Shown here one piece after another: positions 21,424 through 32,900 of a stretch of 64,000 nucleotides of DNA (positions within the stretch are counted from its first letter, which is position 1; every line of letters begins with the position of its first letter). The translations under genes were made by a program, and so were the position numbers. This DNA comes from Pseudo-nitzschia pungens (Eukaryota; Bacillariophyta; Bacillariophyceae; Bacillariales; Bacillariaceae). Location of the stretch: NCBI GenBank assembly GCA_037355855.1, contig CM074761.1, positions 5,227,346 to 5,291,345 on the forward strand, given 5' to 3'. The notes beneath the pieces are model-generated. The model searched no databases. It worked only from the letters and a program-made list of their open reading frames with translations, and had not been told where the DNA came from.

Positions 21424-22120
21424 TGTGATTAAGCGAGATGAGGAAAAATATTGAAACAATAGAAATAATGTGTTGTATCTACGGCAAATCTCCGGATTGT
21501 GAGAAAAGGTGGTAAGGTTTACTGGTGTGTCGAAACGAAAAATATCGTGTGATTTTTCTTTTTACACGGGCGAGGGAGCTAGTGCGTACAATAGAGCATT
21601 TCGAAGGATTAAATCGTAGAATTTACTAGTGCCAAAAGGTCGCAAGAACTCATTCTAGTTATGACAGTCAATTCCGTCAGTATACTCTTATGTGAGCGTT
21701 CAAAAATCGTGTATAGTTAAGAGTCATCGATACAGTATTTTGGACCAGAGGTAGTGTTTCATAAAAAGTGGTTGAAGGATTCGCTATTAGAGGATCCTAC
21801 TTCAATTTAAGTAACATTTCATTTCAAATAATCAGAACATTAAACGAGTCTGAGTTTTTGTCGGAGGCATAAACGTAGTATGGGTCCTCATCTCAAAATA
21901 AATAATAATACTGCCACTAGACGAGTTTCGAAATGCTATAATGAAAGTTCCCGACTGAACATCATTGAACTCACCGTGGTTTCAGTTCAGAAGAATTATT
22001 TCACGTGGTACAGAAAAGAACATTGTCTTAGATAGAACGTAGACCTGCCACGGCTTGAGAAGGTCGACAGGTAAAATGATATAATAAGTTCGCTATTCAT
22101 ACTATCAATATTCTTTCTTT
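21424..22120. repeat. spacer with first copy of a ~170-bp duplication
   Basis: 21424-21830 has no recognised feature. 21831-22010 (AAACGAGTCTGAGTTTTTGT, CGGAGGCATAAACGTAGTA, AGACGAGTTTCGAAATGCT) is duplicated with ~85% identity at 22203-22380. Confidence 0.7.
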
Positions 22121-22745
22121 AGCGATTAGGCAATATTCGGATTGACATATCTATCTATTAGGCACTATCGATATGAATTGACTAACCGATTAGGCAATAT
22201 ACAGAACATCAAACGAGTCTCAGTTGTTGTCGGAGGCATTAACGTAGTACGGGTCCTCATCTCGAAAAATTAATACAGCCACAAGACGAGTTTCGAAATG
22301 CTTTAATTAAAGTCCCCGACTTACCGTGGTTTCAGTTGATAAGAATTACTTCGTACTTCATAAGGTATAGAAAAGAATATTGTCTCAGAGAGAACGCAGA
22401 ATGATCTAATAAGTTTGCTGTTTATGCTATCAATATTTCCGATTAGGCAATATCCGCATTGACATATTTACCGATTAGGTAGTATCCATATGGATTGAGT
22501 AACCGATTAGGCAATATCCATATTGGTCCAAATATGGATTAGGAAGTATCAATATGGAGTGAGTAATCGATTAGGCAGTATCCATATTGATTAATGTAAC
22601 GATTCGGTACTATTCGTATGGATTGAGTAACCGATTAGGCAATATCGATATTGATTCATATACCTATTAGGCAGTATCCATATGGATTCATTAAACGATT
22701 AGGCAATATCCATATTGATTCTTATAACGATTAGGCAATACATAA
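22120..22745. repeat. ~36-bp tandem repeat CGATTAGGCAATATCCATAT
   Basis: About 13 units of ACCGATTAGGCA(A/G)TATCCATAT(T/G)GATT. In much of the block, units ending TATTGATT alternate with units ending TATGGATT. The block is interrupted at 22203-22440 by the second copy of the duplication described for 21831-22010. Confidence 0.8.
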
Positions 22746-22900
22746 TATGGACCGTGTAATTAAAATGAAAATGTCCATCGAGGTGGGCCGGTTTGGTTCA
22801 GGTAAGGTTTAATTTATGTCTGTTGTAAAAATACGTTTTCGTCAAAGTGATTTCAAATACTACGTAATATTTTCGAATTGCGAGTTTGGAAAAGGGATTA

Positions 22901-23418
22901 CTACGGAATTCCTATCAGCTGATCCCCCCCCCATTTTTAATCTCCTTTACTCCCGAGTTTAGGGCATTTTGACCTTCGTCTGGTAACCTTAGTAGATTTT
23001 TCTACACGGCTCTACAGAGCAGCTCCTAGGCAACTCCTTGAGAAATCTCTCCAGTACTAATTCTACATGATATTGTTCAAAATTACATTTTGGCTCCTAC
23101 TCAACCAATCTTGACTTGATGACACCAGATAAACCAACTCTGGGCACAAGGGTTGTTGGATGGACATAGGTGGTATGGCTTCAAGTCTATTGCAACTGCT
23201 TCCAATTCAATCACCATGGTCAGGAGGAGTTGTAGCCTAATTTGTACATGAATTTGTGTAGAAAATTAGTACCAGAATTTCTTTCTGGGAAATGACCAAG
23301 TGGTGCAGCAGTAGACTCAAGTAGAAAAATGTACCACCAGGTGAAGGTCAAAATGCCCTAAACTCGCGAGTAAAGGAGATTAAAAATGGGGGAGGATCAG
23401 CTGATAGGAATTCAGTAG
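22901..23418. mobile_element. long MITE with ~82-bp terminal inverted repeats, TA flanks
   Basis: 518 bp. The left arm starts CTACGGAATTCCTATCAGCT and the right arm ends with the complement AGCTGATAGGAATTCAGTAG. The arms pair for about 82 bp, including ATTTTTAATCTCCTTTACTC and GTTTAGGGCATTTTGACCTT. Flanking TA dinucleotides lie at 22899-22900 and 23419-23420. The interior has no open frame of note, so it depends on a transposase elsewhere. TA duplication suggests Tc1/mariner-type or a similar TA-targeting family (inference). Confidence 0.88.
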
Positions 23419-25070
23419 TAAAAAATATTCCGGTCTTGCATCGATTTGGTCTTCCAAGTTTCCAAAAGGGATTTTTCCTGGTGTGCATTCCAAGAAAAAA
23501 AAAGTGCTACTGCTAGTGGCTGTGCTGGGCCCAAGAGCAGCACATAAGGATCTGTCCAGGAACTACTAGTAGTAATACATGATACCAAAGTACTAGTACT
23601 ACTATTGTAAAGATATCCAAGATGCTAGTATGACGGAGGATGCTAAGGGGCCCTGTGTAGAAAACTGTGCCAGCAGGGCTACAGACCTACTAAGCCTCCA
23701 GTAGCAACTGTCTACAAGGTGCTAGGCTGTGTGCTACTAACCAGCAGGCTAAGCAACAGGCTTAGCAACAGGCTTATTTTAAGGTGCTACGGGGTGCTAC
23801 TACGGAATTCCTATCAGCTGTCCCCCGGCTTCTTGTGTAGAAATGAGTAGCTGGGGATGTAGAACCGGGGGGCAGCTGTTAGGAATTTTGTAGTACTAAC
23901 AGCAGAGTCATGGGGTCCTTGTGTAGGATTTGTACTGGTTGCAGAAACCTGGTTGTAGCAGCAGCCCTAGCACCACACTGCTTTAGCATGCTGCTACAAG
24001 GTTAAGGTTGCTATGCTAGTATGGGATACTGGAAACAGGGTACTGGTACTGGTTAAAAACCCAGTATGCTACCATCCAACTACTGTAGGGTTTGGTCACT
24101 GTGTACAATAAATACTATAACCTGATACCCAGCCCTGCACCAGTTAGCAGGCAAGCAACTTAGCGAGAGCTCTACGATCCACAGAGCAGTACACCACTGT
24201 ACAGCATCTGGTGCCAGCAGTAGCAGCTGGTGGTGCCCTGGATTGAGATATTACTAGTAATATTGTTGTTATTTTTCTGTAGTAGGAAGAAGCATCGGCG
24301 CTGCTGCAGATCTTCCTGCTGCTACCACTAGTCCTAGAGCCTTAGCTACTACAAGTAGGAGCCACAGTATGATTCTGCTACTACTACTACCGTATTAGTA
24401 GAATGCTTTTCAAAACAAGAGATTTTCGACTTCGTACGTACGTACGTACGTACGTACGTACTTGTGTAGGTTCCCTTACATACTCCGATTATTTTATTAC
24501 GTACCGTAACCTTACTGTACCAGGTAAGGCTTACCGTACGTAACGCAATCTAGTATGCTTTTATCAATCTTCCAGATTCTCATCATCTTTTATTTTGGCA
24601 CGTTGCAAGTCTCATCTCGAAAGATCAACCATGTTCCTGTTTCGTTAGTTGCTTGTTTCATCTACTCAATCAATACCGTATTACGATATCTTTCTTTCTT
24701 TTTTTCCCGACGAGAACGATCGATCCCCAAACCGGAAAGGCGGCTCGACTGGACTCGTCTGGACTCGACTAGGCTCGGCTCGGCTCGACTGGACCGGACC
24801 GGACCGGACCGGACTGGACTGGACCGGACTGGGCTGGACCGGGTTGGACTCGACTGGGCTGGACTCGAAAGCACCATGAGAGCAACGACGGGCCGATACA
24901 AACGAGGCAAAAATGATGGTGGCACCAGCATCATCGGCAGCAGCAAGGGCCCAAACAAGGGCATCCGAAGGATCGCTTTCCGCTCCGCGCCGATCCCTCT
25001 CTCCCAATCGTTATCTTTATCGGTTTCGTGGTCGCCATTAGTACGATTGTCGTTGCCGTCGTCGTTGTCA
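23419..25070. other. spacer and 5' region of the hydrolase gene
   Basis: Holds the MITE at 23800-23893, a possible diverged hairpin element at 23980-24170, CTAGTA/CTACTA triplet tracts, (TACG)n at 24434-24462 and a (GACTG/GACCG)n tract at 24745-24865. An open frame runs from 24555 into the hydrolase, but the part before 25071 is simple repeat and is not counted as protein. Confidence 0.55.
23800..23893. mobile_element. MITE, copy 3, TA flanks
   Basis: 94 bp. Left end CTACGGAATTCCTATCAGCT, right end AGCTGTTAGGAATTTTGTAG, both followed inward by GTCCCCCGG or its complement. TA flanks at 23798-23799 and 23894-23895. Very similar in size and interior to the copy at 13508. Confidence 0.85.
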
Positions 25071-26342
25071 ATGATGTTGCTGCTGCTGCCGCTGCTGCTC
25101 CTACTGGTGCCCTGTTGCGAGTGCCTCGCGTCGTCATCGAACGGGCCATCATCATTATCGGCATCGTCATCGCCATCGCCATCATCAATATCAGTATCAT
25201 CGCCATCGCCATCGCCATCGCCATCGTCATCGTCATCGGCCATAGCAACCACCCACACGTTCGTTCCCGCAGCATCCAAGAAAGCCCTGCACCCCCCACT
25301 GGTGCTCCTGGGGGGGATCGCCCAGACCAAGTCCTCATGGGACCACCACCTGGCGGCATTGGCGAGGGACCGAGACGTGTTGGTGTACGAATGCCTCGGA
25401 CAGGGCGGCAACACGGGGGGCAGCGATAACGATACGGATCACGATACTAATCACGATAAGGATAACGATGGCGACGTGTGGTACGATGCCTCCCTGCCGA
25501 CCCAGGCCCGGCATCTCCTGGAAGAATTGGAACGAGTCTTTTGTCCCGACCAACGACGAGGACACACCAGCACGGGGGATGCGACCGCGACCGCGACTGC
25601 GAATGCCAATGATCCCCCGTTGGAAGTGGACATTGCCGGGTTTTCCTTTGGCGGGAGGGTCGCCCTGGCCAGCGCCTGCCTTCAGCTGGCCGATGCTTCT
25701 CGCCATCGCGATCGCAACGATGGTGATCGGGATGGCGATGGCGACGGCGACGGCGATGGCGACTGCACCAACATCCGCACCCCCATCCGCATCCGCATCC
25801 GCATCCGGAGGCTCCACCTGACCGGGGTGGGGTGCGATCGATCGGACCACGGGCACATGGCCATGAGGAGCTTTCCGGAAGTCATCTCGGCCGACCCCTC
25901 GCTCCGGTCCTTTGCCTGGTCCATCCTCCTGGCGACGTACTCCCCGTCCTACCTGAGGGGCCTCCCGGAAGCGACCCTGGAGCGCTTCGTGCACCACGTG
26001 GCGTCCACCAACGACCCGAAGGGGCTGCTCGCCGTGCTGGAGCAGGCCGAGGTCACCGACACCGACGACCCCTGGCACGTGGTTTCCATGGCCCGTCGGT
26101 TGGGCGGTGGCGACGGCGAGAGCGACGGCGAGAGCGAGAGCGACGGCGCATCCATCCCCGGAGCGCTCTGCGTGGGAGAGTTCGACACCATGGCACCGGT
26201 GGAGGAGGTCCTGCGGTTGCGGGCCCTGCTGGGATGGGACGCCGATGACGTGGACGTGCTGGCCGGGTGCGGCCACGCGGTGGTGCTGGAAAATCCGCGG
26301 GCCTGGAGGGAATCGGTCCTGTCCTTTCTGAACCGGGAGTAG
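25071..26342 (+). CDS. alpha/beta-hydrolase-fold protein with signal peptide
   Basis: 423 residues from the ATG at 25071. The nucleophile elbow G-F-S-F-G-G gives Ser192, the acid is Asp372 in G-E-F-D-T-M-A-P, and the histidine is His402 in G-C-G-H-A-V-V-L-E-N-P: a complete catalytic triad in the right order. L-L-G-G-I-A-Q-T-K-S-S-W corresponds to the oxyanion-hole region. Residues 1-18 (MMLLLLPLLLLLVPCCEC) look like a signal peptide, perhaps part of a plastid presequence. A longer start at 24876 is open but adds a basic, repeat-derived leader. Asp/Asn/Gly- and Arg/Ile-rich tracts encoded by GAT/GGC/ATCCGC microsatellites interrupt the fold at loops. Substrate unknown; a MenH-like or lipase role cannot be decided. 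Confidence 0.75.
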   Translation: MMLLLLPLLLLLVPCCECLASSSNGPSSLSASSSPSPSSISVSSPSPSPSPSSSSSAIATTHTFVPAASKKALHPPLVLLGGIAQTKSSWDHHLAALARDRDVLVYECLGQGGNTGGSDNDTDHDTNHDKDNDGDVWYDASLPTQARHLLEELERVFCPDQRRGHTSTGDATATATANANDPPLEVDIAGFSFGGRVALASACLQLADASRHRDRNDGDRDGDGDGDGDGDCTNIRTPIRIRIRIRRLHLTGVGCDRSDHGHMAMRSFPEVISADPSLRSFAWSILLATYSPSYLRGLPEATLERFVHHVASTNDPKGLLAVLEQAEVTDTDDPWHVVSMARRLGGGDGESDGESESDGASIPGALCVGEFDTMAPVEEVLRLRALLGWDADDVDVLAGCGHAVVLENPRAWRESVLSFLNRE

Positions 26343-26851
26343 CAACGACGAAGCCCCTCGCTCCGAACACCACAGAGGAGACGAGACGAGAGGAGACGAC
26401 AGAAGCCGCGGCACTCGGATGCGGTCACGACCAATGGGACGCGGCTGACACTCGTGATTGTCGGAATGGGACGGGACTTGTTTGGTTCTGCGCCGTCGCT
26501 ATTGTTACTTTATTTTTGAATAATTTTATTGGAATAATTCAGTGATTCGTGATCTAAAAAAAACACGGGAGCAAAGGACAGGAGGAAATGCGGTTCTAGA
26601 ATGTATTGAAAATCACTATTGTTCTTCTCGTGTGTTCCCACCGTTCGTAGATAACGCTCTCCAAGAGATGAGATGCTCCGATCTCCGGTGCCATCGCAAA
26701 AACAGTTTTGATTCCTGCTCCGGCTCGGCCGCTCGACATCGAATATTGCAGGAGACAACTGCAACTGCGAGTATAAGTACTACCACTACAGGTACCGCAG
26801 AGGGGTGCATTGCGGTCGTGCGATCCTCCTCGCTGGATTGATGGGACTGCC
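26343..26851. other. convergent spacer
   Basis: Unique sequence between the hydrolase and the proteasome gene, with possible 3' ends of both. No feature seen. Confidence 0.5.
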
Positions 26852-28105
26852 CTACGAATCACCGGCCGAAGCCGATTCGGCGTCCACGGCTTCGATCACC
26901 TTCGATGCTTCGTCCTTGTTCAAAATATGATGAACGCATACCCCGTTTTCGCCCTTGGTCATGGTGTACAGTTCCATTTTTTCTGCGGCGGCCGCTGCCG
27001 TTGTTCCGTCCATGGTCTTGTTCAGGACCTTCACCGCCAGTTTCAGAGCCTCCTCGACATCGGGTATGCTTCCCTCCTCTTCCTTCTCTTCTTCCGTGCT
27101 GCCTTCACCGGTCGTCTTGTATTCGGCTTTGAGCAATGACTTCCCCGCCTGGTTGTTGGCTCCGATCACGGTTGCCTTCCAACCGCTGTAGTTCCCCGAC
27201 GGATCGGACTGGTACAATTGGAAGCCGTAGTGGTCGTCATAGCCGGCAAACAAAAAGGCAACCCCGAACGGACGAAGCCCTCCGCGCTGGGTGTAGAACT
27301 GTTTGTAGTTGCAAGACGTGCTCCACGAGTTGTTCGACGGGGAATCGGTTCCTGGTACTGATAGGCATACCGACCGGCCCGGAGACGCGCCTGATCGATC
27401 AAAATGTTGGCATCGGCCGTCAGACCGGCCACGTTGCAAGAAATATGGGAGGAGAGTTGGTACGTCTTTTCGGAAGTCTAGAATGCCATCGGGGGAGGCA
27501 CACCATACACACACAACCAAACAAAATATTCGAACGAAAACCATGCGCAGCGAATGACATTCATTCCGGAGAAGCATTTCCGAGAGACAGGAAGAGAAAA
27601 ATAGGTGGCGGCAACGTTCCAAACATCACAGCAACAACAGCAGTAGCAGTGACAGAAGCAGATGCAACAGCAAGATGAGACACAATGCCGGATATTCCAT
27701 CGTTCGCCAACGAGGCATCTTTCGAAGACGGAGCCCGTCTCTCCCGATCGAACAGGGCGTGACATTTTCCAAACAGTTAATCTCTCTTACCTTGGAGGGT
27801 GCCAGTAAACCACTCGTGATCCGCCGTTCACTGGCCATTACAATTCCGTCCTTGGCCAATATACCAACACACGTTCCGGCATTGTTGATAGCTTCGATGG
27901 CGTATTCGACCTAAGCGATGGGAATGAATGAAAACAGAGAGCAGTGGGGAACGACAGTGTTGAGGACACCGACCAATTTGCGACAAAGAGATCTCGGGCC
28001 AACACAGGAGACGACACAATCGAGAAAAGACGTTCGGATACGGACCTGGTGAAGCCGGCCTTCGGGAGAAAAAGTGGTTGTCGATGAATCGTAACGGCGG
28101 GCCAT
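26852..28105 (-). CDS. PSMA4: 20S proteasome subunit alpha type-4 (three exons, two single-base breaks)
   Basis: Exons 28105-28046, 27910-27791 and 27477-26852; introns of 135 and 313 bp with GT/AG ends, both phase 0. The N-terminus [18 protein letters not shown] is the alpha-subunit signature, then V-E-Y-A-I-E-A-I and S-E-R-R. Exon 3 has [11 protein letters not shown] and Q-R-G-G-L-R-P-F-G. These features are specific to alpha-4, a structural subunit of the outer ring of the 20S core in cytosol and nucleus. In exon 3 the frame is broken twice, 26 nt apart: one extra base in the G run 27339-27342 and one in the AA at 27313-27314 (+ strand). Between and after them the family sequence continues ([19 protein letters not shown]). 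Since the gene is essential, sequencing error is likelier than a pseudogene. A Glu-rich tract near the end is normal for the subunit. Confidence 0.93.
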
Positions 28106-29994
28106 TTTGACTCAGCTGATTGATTTCCAGTAGTTTCGCGGTGTTGTGTGATGAATGAAAGATACGATCGATATCGATGCAAGCGATGATTGGTGGCGCA
28201 ATTCGTTTTGTCGGGAAGCCTCGTTGCTTTCTTGTTGGGATTTCCCGGAGATACGGTGAGAGTCGAGTCGAGGTTGGTCGGTCGGTCGGTCGGTCGCGTT
28301 TGGTTTCTGGCGTAGATAGTAAGTTACAATACTTGTATTCGTAACCTTACCTGTCGATGATAGATGATTGTTACGACACTGTCGGATCCTCCCTGCAAAT
28401 CTCAAAATCGATGCCAAAAGACTCGTTACGAAAATCGGGCATTCGGGGGATAAATAGATTCGTTTTGATTTCAGAATGGGGGGAGGTGAAGTGAATGATA
28501 AATGAATACCAAGTAATTACGTACGAGTAAGGTTAACCTTAATCCTTAATTGAGAGGACTCGTTTTTCATGAATCATAACCGCAACCTTAATCGTGAAAA
28601 TACGTATCTTGTACGTAACGGTATTAGTAACTCGTACAATTACAAGTAAGATTACAAGTACCGGTAAGACGTAAGTTAAGATTAATTACCGCGTACTTGT
28701 TCGTGCGTCTACATCATGTCACAAAAACGTGATTCAATCAACAATTTTAACACGTAATCTTATCGTACCGGTAATTACCCACTTTTACTGTAATCTTACA
28801 GTAACCTTAATCTTAATCTTACCGTACTAGTAGGCGGAGCATTTTTTTCTCGCGCTGTATCACAGTGTCTGTTTTTCTACCCATTGTGGTGATGAGCTTG
28901 GTAGTTTGGATGCTTATGACCTGCGAAATGTTGGGTTGCTCCTAATGACGATATACGCATGTATTACAACGAGAGTGAGCTAATTCACTACGTAGTTACC
29001 TGCGATTCATCCTCACAGAGTTGACCACTGTACTTTTGTACCCACTAGTATTTCGAGATTGATTCATTCCCGCAAGCATGTGATATTTTTTAGGAGAGAT
29101 GATAAAACCCATTTTGAAAGTTGGAATCGTAAGTTAGTACGTAAGTTCGCCATCTCAACTTTGTGATTTTTAGATTCCCTTTCAGTTTCTTACACTGTAA
29201 TGAAAGTGATAGTGCCGTCTTTCTTCCAACAGCAGCTATTGATATTGTCACACGTGCCTAATACGGTACGTACAATAAGATTCCCGGAACGTTTTTCTGC
29301 GTTTCAACTCATACGTAGTATTAGGTAAGTTATTTTAAGCTTCCGCGAGTCACTCACGTGATAAAAAGTGATAGTGCCGTCTTATATTTCCACACGTGCC
29401 TAAAACGAGCCTCCTGGAAAGTTTTTCATGTGTTTCAAATCATACATTAGGTATTTTGTGTTTCCGGGAGTCGGTCATATCTCTGATTGATATATTAGTA
29501 TTTATTATTCCTTGTAGGTTCTGTTAACTTCCGAGTAACGTAACCGTGTAAGACCAAAATAGTTTAAGCCTTGTCCGACCATACGACCTACCGTAGAATA
29601 ATTACGAAGACAAGAAAACACATGATTAGACACATACCGTACTCGTACTGTAGACCGATAAGAGCTCCTCGTTTCTGATTCAACCTTCACCCAAGTTTGT
29701 CGATCGGTGACAACAACACACGCCGGTTCGATCTGGCTATCGAAGCGTCTTCCATAATTGTACTGTCCGACCGACCCCAAGGTCTCTCCGTTTACGATCT
29801 TCGCGAGTCCAACAGTTCAGTACCGGTGCTCAATTTGAGTATCGCAAGAAGGTACCTTTCTCTCTCTACCTCAGGCTCGTTCGGGCTGCTTCTCAACGGG
29901 TCGACAGATCGTTCATTCGGGTGTTCGTTCGGAATTGCGATCAGAGTCGAGTCGAATTTCTCCTCCACCAGCTTTCGAACAGCGAGCCACCATC
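28106..29994. other. long spacer rich in GTAAGGTTAC-type words
   Basis: 28265-28300 has (GGTC)n. 28320-28830 is dense in GTAACCTTAC, GTTAACCTTAA, ACCGGTAA and CGTAC words. 29195-29290 and 29355-29440 hold a diverged direct repeat (GTGATAGTGCCGTCTT ... CACACGTGCCTAA). The region before 29995 probably includes the LRR gene promoter. No gene called. Confidence 0.6.
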
Positions 29995-32900
29995 ATGGTC
30001 CCATCCAGAGTTGTTCCCCAGGGAAACGCAACCTCCGAGACCGAGACCGTTGTCGACATTGCCATCGATCGCACATCATTGACAGAGGCAGTTGATCACG
30101 AACCAAACCAAGACGACAGAATTGGAACGCAAGAGGATTCAAGCGAGGATTCAACCGTGTATTCTACAGCAGTAGAAGCACCAGCATGTGCTACTGCCAG
30201 AAGAAGTGAACGACGGGGGTTTGCTGATGGTTTTGAGGCCAATCGATACTCATCTAGCAACAACCCAATAGAAGTTATTCATGGAAGTATGGTTGCTGAC
30301 AATACTATAACGGATGGCAAAAATACTCCCAACGTTTTCTCTGAGAATTTCAAGCAACTGGAAATGGAAGAAACTGTCTTTTCTCCAGATGAATACGAAG
30401 GAGTGCCTGTGATCGCAGTTACATGTTGTCTTCTTATTGGCTTCATAATCTTGGCTAGCATCAACGCCAAATACGACTTTCACCAATTGCGTAGTGCAGT
30501 GATCTACGGAGGAGTTTCTCTCTTGATCCTTGTGGCACTCTCTATTTACAATGCCCTGCGAGCTCATTGCAAAACAAGTAATTGCAATACCACTCCAGTA
30601 CAGAAGTATCCACCAGATACCTACTCCTTTGTGGCTGCCTTTAGTCCAAACAGCAATCCTGATTTATTCTGCTTTGGAATTTTGGTATTCTTGTTCCAAG
30701 CAACCTTGTTCCTTCTCATGATTATGAGTGTCGTCAGCAAAGAGTCAAGAACAAGTGGTGGGGTTGACAATCCAGATGCTGATTTCAACGCTGATTGGTT
30801 TCATTCTGGTTGGTTTGCAAGATTCATCCCAGCAAACGCTCCAAAAATTGTTCGAGCAACACAGTTCATAGCAATGCTCTCTTACATTCTATTTCCAGAG
30901 GCAAGCTTGGTGGAAATTCTAATTTCTGTGGAAATGTTTCCCCAACTTGGAAAACAAGATTCGAATGGTCAGGCTTTGCGAATTGCATTTTCTTGTGTTT
31001 TGAGATGTGTGCAGGGTTCCTTAGCCATTGTTGCTGTCTTTCTTCTGGTTATGACATCCTCAGATGTGATGGAAATTGTTCTTAATTTCACTGCTGTAAG
31101 TTGCAACAGATATCTTTGAATTTAGTATTCCAATCTTGGCACTACTGTCACGGGAAAAACACAAAAAATTCATCCTTCTGGTTTTTGATTTTTTCAATGC
31201 AATGTAGGCTAATTTCATCTCATTGCTGGATGACACTGCCTTCAAATTGGCAAAGGCTGGAAAGTACGGATCGATGCTAGAAGAAGCTGCAAAACACGTC
31301 GAGGTAAAACCTCTCCCTCGGTGCAGCATTCCCAGGCACAAGCAGAGACGGTCAAGAATTGCTGCTTCTGTGGTCAGCTTCCTTTCATTTTATGCAATGT
31401 TCTACGTCACATATTGTCAAGAAAGCAATGAAAAGTGGCTGACGCATACCGTCCAACTAAAGGTTCAGAATGGAATACAAGAATATAATGGATGTTACGA
31501 CATTTCAATAGATGTCAATCATGACAAACGTTACAACTACAACTTGACACACAGCAGTGGTGAATCCGGTCAAATCCAGATTGGCTATTGTAAAGAACAA
31601 CGGCAATGGATCCTTTTCAATGGTGAATACTTAAATGGGTCCATTTTTGATGATCCTTGTTTGGCCGGAAAAAATGAGATAAAAGCATTCTCTTCGAAAA
31701 CAGATTCATTTGACATTTCGAGTTCATTTTCTGGAAGCTGGTTTTTGCCTTCCAATGAACCACTTGATCTTGTTGTTGCTGACCTTGGAAAAAATGGAAC
31801 GACTTGTGAATCCAATATTGGAAATGGAATCTGCAACGATTACTTGAACATTGAAAAATATGACTATGATGGGGGTGACTGCTGCTATAGCACGTGCACA
31901 CTTCCTAATTGTGGCATGGATGGCTTGAGCTCAACCACTGTATTTGGACAAATAATTGATTCAGGTGATGGATTCACTCAGTGTACAGATCCACATTTGC
32001 ATCTAAAAAGTTGTTACCATCATCTTCAAATCAGTGAGAATTAGTGGTGCAGTTTCCAACCCTCGTCTCAGCTTTGAATGTGATGAAAAAAAGGTTTTCT
32101 CAATTCCAGTGCTAAAGTCAATGGAAGAGAATGCCATGTCAAATATTGTCAGTCTACCAGCAGTATGCACCCTCATCTTAACTGCCTCAAATATAACCAG
32201 CGAATCATTGCTCGAAATTGAATTACATTGTCAGAGACGACAACAACTACCTGAAACAGGCAACTATCACAAACGAAATGCCAAGAGCAAATTTCAGTAC
32301 TTGTAAGTGAGAAATATCATCCCACTATACTTCATCACGCTTAGAATCAAAACCACAAAACTTTCTTTCTCATTCTTTTTGTCCATTTCTTTTGTCTATT
32401 ATCATACAGTTAATATTTATGATTATCTGCAATGGGAAGGGCCAGCGAAAAATTTAACGTCATTTCCACCCTCATTACATTTCGATGCTTGTGAGTTTGT
32501 GTTATCATTTATTGCAATCCAATAGACTTTACTACGTACAAGTTTTATCTGACTTGGCTCTGTTCTCTGTGCTGAAGATAACAATGCCCTCAAAGGATCT
32601 TTGCCAAGTGAGATAGGATTGTTGACAAGATTGACTTATATGGATTTAAGTGCGTAGATTGTTTCGAAATAATGTGTGTGTGTATTTGTGTATGAGTGTG
32701 CTTTTTGTTCAGGTTGTTGGAAATGATTCTGATTTTGCTTTTGCTTTTTGTTTGGTATTTGTTTACTACGCTGCAGATAACAATACCCTCAAAGGATCTT
32801 TGCCAAGTGAGATAGGATTGATGACAGATTTGGGTTATTTGGGTTTATGTACGTAACTTGTTTCGTAATATTGTGTGTATGTGTATGTGTGTATGAGTGT

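Noticed and set aside
24555..25070. Extra 172 residues before the hydrolase start
   Set aside because: Encoded by (GACTG/GACCG)n repeats with Thr/Arg/Leu-Asp runs; the later ATG is followed directly by a signal peptide.
27313..27342. Tiny intron explaining the proteasome frame change
   Set aside because: No GT-AG pair fits, and the family sequence continues on both sides with exactly one base too many at each site.
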